This document shows positions 42,573-54,500 of a stretch of DNA of 64,000 nt, in pieces. Source of the stretch: Branchiostoma belcheri. Lineage: Eukaryota; Chordata; Leptocardii; Amphioxiformes; Branchiostomatidae. Position 1 is the stretch's first letter, and each line of letters begins with the position of its first letter. A model generated the notes under the pieces. It was not told where the DNA came from, ran no database searches, and saw only the letters and a list, made by a program, of their open reading frames with translations. The stretch spans positions 791,461 to 855,460 of the forward strand of contig NW_017804009.1 of NCBI RefSeq assembly GCF_001625305.1, in the 5' to 3' direction. The translations under genes were made by a program, and so were the position numbers.

Positions 42573-45500
42573 ATGTCTGAGGCAGATGCAGACATGGCGA
42601 GTCAGGGCTCAGACCCGGATGATGAGGGGTTGAGTGACAGCAGCTACCAGGACTACAGTGATGAGGACATTAATGACTACTACAACTATGGACCTGATGA
42701 CATGGAACAGGTCAGAGTCAGTCTGTCTACCAATAAGTTAGGCCTAGAAAAAAATTTTGTGTTTCCATTTTCCCTACCGACTCTACTACTATTTTCCCGA
42801 GCCTTTTTTTTTTTGGCTAGGAACATAAATTTTTTGAGCTGATTTATGTGTTTGTAAGGCCATGTTGATTTGATTATATGGATGACGTCCGCGTGCGCAT
42901 GAATTTTTGTCCGTTTCAAATAAAAGTTTTCAACCATACTGTAAATCATACAAAACAGTTGCAAAATGAGCAAATATGATCAAATTTGCAATTTGCGTAA
43001 GTTGCAAAAAGAAAGATTGGGAAGCAACACCATTGTACTAGTAATAGAATGCCAAAATCAAACGAAAAAGTAGAAAAATGTAAAGAAATAAGTTTGAAAA
43101 GTGGATTATTCGCCATACCGTACTCTTGTCATTTGTTCAACCTTCATGACCATGTAGATTTCATAATGAAAGCAACTTTTCTTTTTGGCAAAACTTTTTT
43201 TTATTTGCAGTGCAAATTTTGCACGCTCACATCAGTTTTGGGGTTCCCAGAGGATGTCATCCATACAATGTATATCAAATCAACATGACCTATATCAAAC
43301 TTTAGACCTATGGAATAACTTGTGGCAATATCAGTAGTAATGTGTTTGTAACTGAAGAGCATTTTGATGGTAACACTAACAAATTGTATGTTTGGACTGT
43401 TCCACTTTCAGGATGACAGGGGGCAGATTTTTGACCCAGAGGCCTTTGAATACTTTCTATTTAATAAAGAGGAGGCCTGTCAGTTTCTGGATGAGAAAGT
43501 AGCAGAATTAATCCAGACAATACAGGTAAGAAACGTTCACTTCTTTTCATGTCATAGGTGGTAAACAGCTCGAATTAAGTGGTACAACGGCTCGAATTAG
43601 GTAGTAAAATGTCTTGAAATACGTTATTTGGTAAAGGTGCACATGTTCACATTAGATCTATTCTAATAGAATAGAAAGAAAATACTTGCACAACATGAAG
43701 TTTCAAGTAGAATGTTAGCACAGATTCTAACTACACAATATGACTACACTGTATAAACAGAAACCTCCAAAAATACGCAAAAACCTAAACCTCTGCTTGG
43801 AGAGCATTTGACAATTATGTATATTCAAGATAATACATATAAAAATTAGCAGGTATACTGTAAATCACTTTATATTTGCAACACTTTTATATTCATGGTT
43901 TTTGTAGTCACTTCTGAGTTCCACGAATTTAAACCGTGAACAAAATAATTTGCCAACTTTCTTTCTTCTGCACCGAAAATACATGTATATAATTTATAGT
44001 TCTGCAAACATGTTCATTTTTCTCAGGGAAACTGTGATACCGGATTAAGTTATGTATGATAATATGAACTATGGAAGAGAATTACTGTGTAGCTGCATCA
44101 CACTTGCTAACCACTGTGTAGTTTCCCCCCCAGGTGTCCCACACCATAGGTAAAGTACTGCTGCAGGCACATCAGTGGGTCTTAACGGATGTCATGGAAA
44201 GGTCAGTGTTAAGATACGCAGCCATACCATACTCTGTGTGTTTAGTCATTTGTTCAACCTTCATGACCATGTAGATTTCATAATGAAGGAAACTTTTTTG
44301 CCAAACTTTTCTATTTGCATGCTTGCATCAGTTTTAGGGTTCCCAGGGGATGTCATCCATATAATCAAATCAACATGGCCTTACATGATGATAATGTAGT
44401 GTAGACTTTTTTCATTCATACTTTGTACTCAGTTAATGTTTAATTTGATGTCTTTTTTTCGTCCCCAGGTTTAGGGAAGACTCTGTGCAGTTGATGGTAG
44501 ATTGCAGAATACTACCTCCTCAAAGTAGAGAAAAAGTAAGTGCACGAGGGAGCTGTTTTTCCTTTCTTTTGTTTTTCTTCTCATGTCATGGTTCCTTTGT
44601 TATTTTGAGGTTGTACACGACACGAAACAATAAATTGTTGAAATATTCTATTTCTTGGGATCGATGGTCTTGTCATTTGCAGGGCTCAAAATTCATTTTT
44701 GGGTATAGGTACACTGGTGCACCCAAATTAAAAAAAGTTCTGTGCACAAAAAAATTCTGGGTGCACCATATAGAATACAATAAACTATAAAATATAATAA
44801 ACAATAATAATAAACAAGATTGTATTCTTCTTCTGACACTTAGATGTCAAGAACATGCCGCGTACTAGTATACATTTAATATCTTTACATAAATGTAAAA
44901 ATGCAAAAAAGCACCCACAGAAAAAAATTGGGTGCACAGCTCCAAATTTGGGTGCTACATGCACCCAGTATTTCAAACCCTGCATATGTCACAAAAGCAG
45001 TTAGTTTCCTGTACCATGATGAATGCACACAATTATGAATTGATCTACTAGTAAAATAAAGAACTTTATTGACACAAAAGTACAGCGACTTTCGTAAGGT
45101 CTAAAACTACATGTAGATATACAGACTAGGGGTGGGTACCGGTTCAGAAAATTCAGGTCCAGGTCCGGATCAGGTTCAGAGGATCAGGTCCAGGTCCGGA
45201 CCTGAACCGGACCTGATTATTGTATATCATTTTTGGCAAGCGAAACACAAGTACTGCTGTTAGCATCAGCTATTCTTGGTGTACACGGCACGGCCGCATA
45301 AGGCCGCTTTTCCCGATGAATAATACGGCTGAAATGCCAGCACATCCACAAATAATTTGATCACATACTTAATTGCTGCGATCTAAAATGTTACAGGGTT
45401 CGCGGGAGTTGTTTATTTTTTTTTTGATTGGTAAAACGCAGGGTAAAATACGCTAAAAATTTCGCCACGCCGCGGTCCACACTTCCGGGTTTAGTGACGA

Positions 45501-48500
45501 CAAAATCACGTCGAAAACGCTAAAAATCCGCATAGAAGCATATATTTTCCCCATAGATTCTTGAAACTATGCATTTCTTCACTAGAATATCGATGTGTGG
45601 TTGTGGAAAATAGCATTTTAGCGCTTATATCGAACAAAGAAAAGTTGTTTACTAGCGTGTCGGCTCGCTCAAGTCTTACCGCCAGCAGCGGCGGACGCAA
45701 CAACCAATCAGAGATGCGAAATGCCGACACGTGACGCGGGATTTGCATACAGGCGCGCGATGCACGAAATATTTTTGCGTCAATATTCAGCGCCGTGTTT
45801 CAAGAGATTAATACCGGGAAACAATTTTTTTCTTGTTTTTTTGAACGCATAAACAATGGATTTAGGCTGATCTAGTATGATTCAGGGTTATTTTTTTACC
45901 TGTCATGGCCAGATTATCTAAAGATGTGTGTACAATCTACAGAAATGTACATCAGGTCCGGTCATCCGGTTTTCACGTTTCGGTTTTTTGGACTCGGTTC
46001 TTGAATGTTGTTCCGGTCCAAACCGGTCGGACTGAACCGGTACCCACCCCTAATACAGACAAATACATGGGTACAACGAAATTAACCTACGTACAAACAA
46101 TAGATGAGTCAACTAATACTACTTGTTCTAAGGTCTAAACATTCTTTGATATATTTACCTATTTGTACACAGTATGAAAATGAAATAAATGTAGGAAGTT
46201 TTACTAGTACTCTTTCCCGCACAACTTTCCTGACATGACCACCTGCAATACTGCCATTTCTCAGCAGGTGGAGCCGCCGCCTGCGCAGTGCCCTGTGTGT
46301 CTGCAGGCCCAGGAGGAGAAAGACCTGCTGAGTCTGGCCTGTAACCACAAGTTCTGTACAGACTGCTGGCAGAGGTACTTCCAGGTACAGGTGGAGGATG
46401 GGGTGGCCACGGGTAAGTCTGCAAGTCTCTCCTAAAGGCTAAAACTTTATGTTCGAAATTCATTTCTGGGAACAGGTGCACTGGGGTGCAATGGTGCACC
46501 CAACTGAAAAAATTATTTGCACGAAAATTTTTTGGGTGCACCATATAAATCAAAACCTTATTATTATCGGTCTTACTGCTCCTCTTCTAAGGCCACACCA
46601 ATTTAATTTCTTGGTTAACGGATTCGCCGCTTCATTTTTTTCTGATTTGCAAATAAAAATAAAAATCCAGAATCAACTGCAAAATGCTCATATTTTGCCC
46701 TGAACAGTTGAAAACAGTCCTTTTCATCCTAGTTGTTACAGTTATTCCATCTTTCAATGCAATGGTATCATTAAAAGTTCAAAATTCATTGTTTAAATTT
46801 TGAACCAGCCTGGTGTGTTGACTTCATGGCTCCTATCGTACCATTTTGGGCCATAATAGGATGCCTAGGCCTGTTTTTATTTTTTTATTTTTCGCCCGCC
46901 CACTCCATTATTTTTCTAGAAAAATCCGTTAACCAAGAAATTAAATTGGTGTGGCCTAAGCTTGAATCTGAAATGTGAGCTAACTGCAAGATCTTAAACA
47001 AATACTACAACAAATATTTTATTATTTTTCTGACTCTTAGATGCCAAGAGTGTCCTATTATACATTTGAAAATGAAAAAAAATACCTACAAAAATATTTG
47101 GGTGCACCAGTGCACCTACAGAAAAATATTGGGTGCACAGCTCCAAATTTGGGTGCACTAAGATGCACATGCACCCAGTATTTCCAGCCCTGCTAGGACC
47201 AAAAGGCTGAAACTTTTATGTTTCAACACTAAGTAATGTAAATCACAATTTTTCGTGGTACTTTTATATGTTGGGTCTGAGAAAAAAAATTCGGAGACTT
47301 CCTTTTCTCACTAGCATACAAATTTAGTGCAACTTACTTAGTTGCCACCACGAACATACATGTATGGTTCCACGAACATGTCCATTTTTCTGAGACACAA
47401 ACTTTTAGTTAATAAAAAGTTATTTACAGTAAACTGCTTGAAACCATCAGTTTTTTTTGTACTTTTGTTTTTGCCACAAAATTATTTATAGTTACACTTA
47501 TGATGTACACTATACTTTTACAACACTAACAGAAACACTTGTTGACTTGTCCACAGGAGTGGAGTGCATGTGGAGTGACTGTAGGCTCATCACAACAGAA
47601 GACTTCGCCCTCTCTATATTAAAAAACGACCCAGTAACCCTTAGGAGATATCAACAGTTTGCCTTCAATGACTATGTTAAGGTGAGTTCACCATATGAAA
47701 ATTCTGCAAGACTTAGTAATACATGTGATTAGCATGTATTATTTTTGTATCTACAAGAAAAGCACACAAAATTACATTTTGAAGACCAGAGAATAAGAGT
47801 GTTTGTAATGTTCTCACTGATTAGTTTTTCTCTATACAGAACTTACATGTACCAAGACATGTGTTAGGCTTAGGAAAAACGCTGTAAAGTGTTTTTGGTT
47901 TCAGTGCTGAAAAAACTAGGGTCAGTAGATTTTCTTCTTCTTTAAAGTCTATTCTTTTAAATCTCGACTAAAATATTCCACCTGTTTGCTTGTGGACAAA
48001 TACTTTACCCAATTTACCGAATAAAAAATTGCTTCTAACTAAAGAGTGAAAATGGATAAAAATTAATGACGTCAAAGAAATTCAGAGCGTTTAAAATGTC
48101 AGTTCGAAATTTTATACTATTATTCAATTTATAATACCAGTGGTCGGTCATAAAAAAGGCTAGGGTCTCGGGTTTTTGCTAGGGTTCATCAGGAAACTGG
48201 AAACATTTTTTTCCTAAGCCTTGTTATTGTTGAATTTCAAGTTTATAATCCTGAGGAAGATCATGCTTTGAATTGCAGTTGATATCCTAGAATTATACTC
48301 ATACTCAGTGTACGTTTGGTATGTAAAGAGAGAAAATGAAGTATGCATTATGTACATTTGTACACTTCAAACTTGTTGTATGTGAATTTTTTATATCCAT
48401 GACAGGGCCACCACCAGCTGCGATGGTGCCCAGGCCCAGACTGTGACGTGATGTTCATGGCACCACAGCCACTGGGCAGAAAAGTAGAGTGTAAGAAGTG

Positions 48501-51500
48501 CAAGACATGCTGCTGGTAGGTACAGTACATCAACATTAGGCCACACCAATTTCATTTGTTGGTTCTCAGATTTTTTTCTAAAAAAATATGAAGCGACGGG
48601 GTGAATTTTAAAAAAAATTGACGTGATAGCCGGAAAATGTTACGATAGGAGCCATGAATTCAACATACTCAGGCTTTGTTGTAATTCATATAATGAAATT
48701 TTTACTTTTAAGGGAAATTACTGCATTGACAGACAGGGAAAAACTAAGAAGACAAGGACTTTCTTTAACCATTGGGGCCAAAATATGAGCATTTGGGGGT
48801 TAATTTAGAATGTGAAATTTTTTAGAAAATAAAAAAAAATGAAGAGGCAAATCCAAATTGTTGTGGCCTTATAGGGTTTCTAAGAAATTAAAGACTTGTT
48901 CATTTTGCGTTTCTGTCTTCATCGCTGGAAAGTCGTATTAGATGATTTTGAAACAGTTGCGAAAAACTGTAAAATGACTTTGAAAATTCATTTTTGTTGC
49001 CCTGAAATTACATTCGATACCTTAAAGAACTGGTTTCATAACTCTTGTCTCCTTGCCTTGCAGTTTTAGGTGTTTGAAAGACTACCATGTCCCAGCAGAC
49101 TGCCCTACAATAGAAAGCTGGCTGCGGAAGTGTGCAGATGACTCAGAGACAGCCAACTACATCAGTGCACATACTAAAGATGTGAGCTTATACTTCTGCT
49201 TATGTTAATGAAAATTAGCCTCTACTAGGCTATAGGCTTTGGGAGGAGACTAAAAAGAGTAGAAATTGGCCAAATGGAGAGTTAACATTCCAGTTGGTCC
49301 GCTAGAGAGTACAGTTTGCTGTAAGTTGTACTTTCTAATCAGAAATACACATGTACACAGTCCCAGTTTTACCTGCACTAATGTGCATAATTAAATAAAT
49401 TATGCACCCAGCATTTCAAGCTAGACTTGAAAACATCAAACCTGCACAGAGATTTACATGTATACAGAAGCTATTAATTTTTTATCATTTAAAACTTTAT
49501 TGACTGTTTGGTTTTGTTGTCAGATTTTCATTTCACCGAAATAGAAAATCTATACATGACATTTTAGATGTCTCTACTGACCACAATTGCTTGTTATATC
49601 TTTCTACAGTGCCCAAAGTGTAACATTTGTATAGAGAAAAATGGAGGCTGCAACCATATGGTATGTTGACCTTGTACTTCAGCTCTTGAGCATCATAAAA
49701 TTTAAAGCATGATCAGTAGATGCTAATCCATGAAACTTGTGCTATTTTGCTTTATTATATATCAGCTAGATGCGTTGATGTATTCTTATCTAAAATCGTA
49801 TATTGTTGTGAGGAAAAATAAAAAGAGATTTTGCCAAACTTTCCTGGATTGTACATGTTCAAATAGCCAAAAGAACAAGACCAGTTAGTTGTTTACAGAT
49901 CAGTTATCATCAATATCTGATACAAGTTGCAGAATTCTATGTAGATTCTATAATGTAAGGATGCTTTAATATAAGTTTTTTTAATGCCAATACTGTAAAT
50001 CACTTTATATTTGTAGTAGTAAAAATTCACAGTCTGGGAAAAATGGACATGTTCACAGAACTATATGTTTGCAGTGGTGTCATGTGTAGAAGAAAGAAAT
50101 TCGGCAAATGACTTAGTATTTGTTCCCAGTAATTATAATTTTGCGGTACAGAAGTGACTGCGAAACCCGCAAATATAAATTAAAGTACCTCGAATATAAA
50201 GTGATTTACAGTATTTATGGATTTTGTGCTAATACAAAATCTGACAATTGTATATGTGGCTTGTTTGAGACATACTTTACATGACTATCTTTCAGTTAAC
50301 ATTCTTGTGCATGTTGTTAGTACATGTAACTCAGTATTCTATGCATGTATTTGCCAGCGTGTTGCCTGTGTGTGAGACATTTATCAGGGGTTTTTCTAAA
50401 CAGGGGAATAAGGGAGCTGCTCCCTCATGTAACCAGCCAGCTCCCTCATATCAATTTTGAAATTGAACCCTATGTGGCTATTTACACACCATTTTGTCTT
50501 TCTCAAAACGATCTTTTTCCAGTAAAGATGTAAAAACAATACAACAATGCATTCTAGCAATACAAACTGTGTTACTCTTATTTAAAAAATCCCCCTAGGT
50601 CACTTCGCTCCCTCGCCATGTTTGCGATCTGCTCCCTCATGCTAAATTTTTTCTAGAAAAACCCCTGTTTATAATTGCATGTTTTTTCACTCTCTTCTGC
50701 AGCAATGTTTCAAATGCAAGCATGGTGAGTAACCGTTCTTTGTCTTCCAGCAATGTTACCAATGCCGGTACGGTAGGTAAAATCCCTGTGTTGGCAAGAA
50801 AGTGAACTGGAATGGCATGTACATTGTACATGTATTTTGATAAAAGTTTTGCTTTTTATCTATTAATAATTATTATTAAAAGGCTAGAAGAAAGAAGCAA
50901 GAGAAATTCATTTGTGAATTAATTTCTCTGAAATAATTATTCTGGTCCTACATTTTGTACTACATTGTACTTTGCGTGTATATCTTTTGGATTACAGTAA
51001 ACATTGTACTTTATTACCAGTTTACTTTTAAGTATGTGATCATGCCATATGAATGATTTGATAATAATAACTGATGGCTTTTGTATTTACAGATTTCTGT
51101 TGGATGTGTCTTGGAGGTACGTATTTTATATCTGATAGTTTGTTAGGCCATTTTAATGCAAATATATGTATATGGGTGACATCCGTGCACACATGAATTC
51201 TCGTCTGTTTAAAAAAAAAGGTTTGGACCATACTGTACATGTAAATCTCATAAAGCAGCCTCAAAATGAGCAGTTATGTGGCTTACTAGTAATTTGAAAA
51301 AAAAAATATTGGAAAAAGATATAATGTCATAGAATGCCACAATTGATACCAAAGCCAAAGGAAAATAAGAAAATGTAAAGAAATGAAAATGAAGAGTCTA
51401 TTATTTGAGTCATTTTGACATACATGTACCATACTCTGTGTGTTAAGTCATTTATTCAACCGTCATGACCATGTACATTTGTAGATTGCATGGTTTTCCA

Positions 51501-54500
51501 ATTTTTTTTTTATCAAGACCTACCCACCTACGAAATATCAACATGAAGATAATCCATCTAAGCCTTCTCAAGTTATGCTGTTGACACTCACACAAACAGC
51601 CACACAAACATGTGCACACACAGACATGAAAACATAACCTTCTTGGCAAAAGTGCATGATGTACAAAATGACTAATAAACTGGTGGACGTACCAACCACT
51701 AAGTATCTAATACCAGCCCAGAAAAGAACAAGAAACAGTCATGCCTTCAAATATCAGAGTTATTAACCAAGAATTGAGGTAACAAATCGTATTTCCCCAG
51801 AACTATCGTAGACTGGAACTCGTTGCCACCAAGCACAGTTGAGGCATCATCACTAGAAAGCTTTAAACAACTCCTGCAATCAAATGTGCAAAGATCGAGT
51901 GTAGCAAGTCGTTCGGTGTGATATAGCTAGCTGCCGCCGCGCCGCGTGCCTGCGAAGCTGGTGTGTTACGCCGAAGGGCGGTTATACCCGCTATACAGAT
52001 ACAGAAACGTAATTATAGTATGACCTTTATTTATTCCACAGATTGGAAGACCCATGGTAGTGAGTACTATGAGTGTAGTCGGTACAAGGAGAACCCCAAC
52101 ATTGCCAACGAGAGCGCTCAGGCACAGGCGAGAGAAGCACTCAAGAAGTACCTCTTCTACTTTGAACGGGTATGCATCATCCATGCCTAAGGCCACACCA
52201 TCTTAATTTCATGGTTAACGGATTTTTCTAGAAAAATAATGGAGCGGGAGGGCGAAAAAAATAAATAAATAAAATCAGGCCAAGGCATCCTACGTATTAT
52301 GGCCCAAAATGGTACAATAGGAGCCATGAAGTCAACACACCAGGCTGGTTCAAAATGTAAACAATGAATTTTGAACTTTTAATGATACCGCTGCATTGAA
52401 AGATGGAATAACTGTAACAACTAGGATGAAAAGGGCTGTTTTCAACTGTTCAGGGCAAAATATGAGCATTTTGCAGTTGATTCTGAATTTTATTTTTATT
52501 TGCAAATCAGAAATGAAGCGGGCGAATCCGTTAACCAAGAAATTAAATTGGTGTGGCCTAACCGTAGATTTTCTTCTGATATCTTCCTGTATTTTTATGT
52601 TGCATCTCCACTTAAATACCAACCACAAAATGTCTGTTAAAATATCAATTTCAAAAGTATGCAAACAATATAATAGTCACTTGAAGTTGGTTCTAATCAT
52701 GACTGAGAAATTGAGTTTGTGCGCCTTCCAAAACTGACTTTTTCAAGACGCTCTGACAAGCTTCCCAATCGCCCGCCTTGGGCATCTATTTTTTAATCTC
52801 TACATACTGAAATGTACCAACCAAGCCCTCAGAGAGGGACCAATGGAATTAAGCCAGGAATTCAAATGAACCAATGATGTTGCTTGTTCTGTTGGAACAA
52901 TGAACCAACCAAAATTGATTTTTGAACCAGGAATTCAAATGAACCAATGACACTCCTTGTCCTGTTTAAAAAAAAAAAACAATCAAGCCCTCAGAGAGTG
53001 ACCAATGAAAGAAATTGAGCCAGGAATTCAAATGAACCAATGATATTGCCTGTTCTGTTGGAAAAATGAACCCACGAATCCCTCAGAGAGGGACCAATGA
53101 AATTGAGCCAGGAATTCAAATGAACCAATCACATAGCTTGTCCTGTTGGAAAAAATGAACCAACCAAGCCTTCAGACAGGGACCAATGAAATTGAGCCAG
53201 GAATTCAAATGAACCAATTACGTAGCCTGTTCTGTTGGAAAATGAACCAACCAAGCCCTCAGCCAATGAAATTGAGCCAGGAATTCAAATGAACCAATTA
53301 CGTAGCTTGTTCTTTTTTTTCTTTTTTTTTTAAACTTACTGGTCGCCACGTAACACAGAACGTTAGGCCACTTCAGGGTTGGTTAACCACCTGAATGTTC
53401 TGTTGGAAAAATGAACCAATCAAGCCCTCAGCCAATGACATTGAACCAGGAATTCAAATGGACCAATGACGTTGATTGTTTCAGTGGGAGAACCACCAGA
53501 AGAGTCTGAAGCTGGAGGAGCAGACGTTCCAGCGGATCCAGCAGAGAATCAAGGAGAAGGTGATGAACAACATGGGCACCTGGATCGACTGGCAGTACCT
53601 GCTCGATGCAGCCAATCTCCTACACAAGGTGGGATTTTTGTCCCCATAGACGTACATGTAAGCATTAAGGGACTTGCCGAAGGCCCAATTTTTGTGGCCC
53701 AATGCCTGCCTATGACGACCACGTCATTTAAAGTGTGTGGCAGAAAACGTTTTTTGATAACTAGTGAGATATCTTAATGGAATCGGTGAGTTTACCATAA
53801 AATTTTGACAGCCTTTGCAAGAATACATGTAAAATGGCTGGGTCTATTGGACAGTCAATTATAAAATAGGAAATTTTTCTGCAGTTTCCTTGTCTTCTGT
53901 CTTGACTTCTTGCCATGCTTTTTGTATAGGAAGACCTCTTGTCTAAGAAGACCACTTTCCTTGGTCCCATGGGTGGTCGTTTTACTTGATGAAATTTTAA
54001 CGAAATCGGCCAGTTTGCCATTGATTTTGACAGTCTTTGCGCCCTGTAAAAATGGCACTGACTGGGTCACTTTGTGTCCATGGGGCAGTCTATTGTAAAA
54101 TGTGCAGAAATTCTGCGTTGGTTTTCTTGTTCTCTGCCCTATCTTGTATGATTTTTGTCCAAGAAGACCACTTTTCCTCGGTCCCCTAGGTGGTCGTCTT
54201 AGACAAGTTTGATTGTATTTCCTACTGTTACAGAACATGTACTAGTAGTTATAATGTTGTTGTCTTCCCCACACAGTGCCGTTACACCCTTGAGTACACC
54301 TATCCATATGCATATTACCAGGAGGGAGGCCCTCGCAAGAAACTGGTAAGATAATAACGTCTTTGAAGTCCATAGCATTTGAAAATGTACAAATGTATTT
54401 GTAGTACACATAATTTGCCGAATGTTTTAACTAGTGTACTGTGTGTTAAATAATGCTGTTACTGAAGTCATGCTAATTTATGTTTCAACTGTTCTAAACG

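Noticed and set aside
40180..42573. ATM as the divergent partner of NPAT
   Set aside because: The plus-strand gene is clearly ARIH2; no PI3K-like or FAT-domain sequence was seen in the window.
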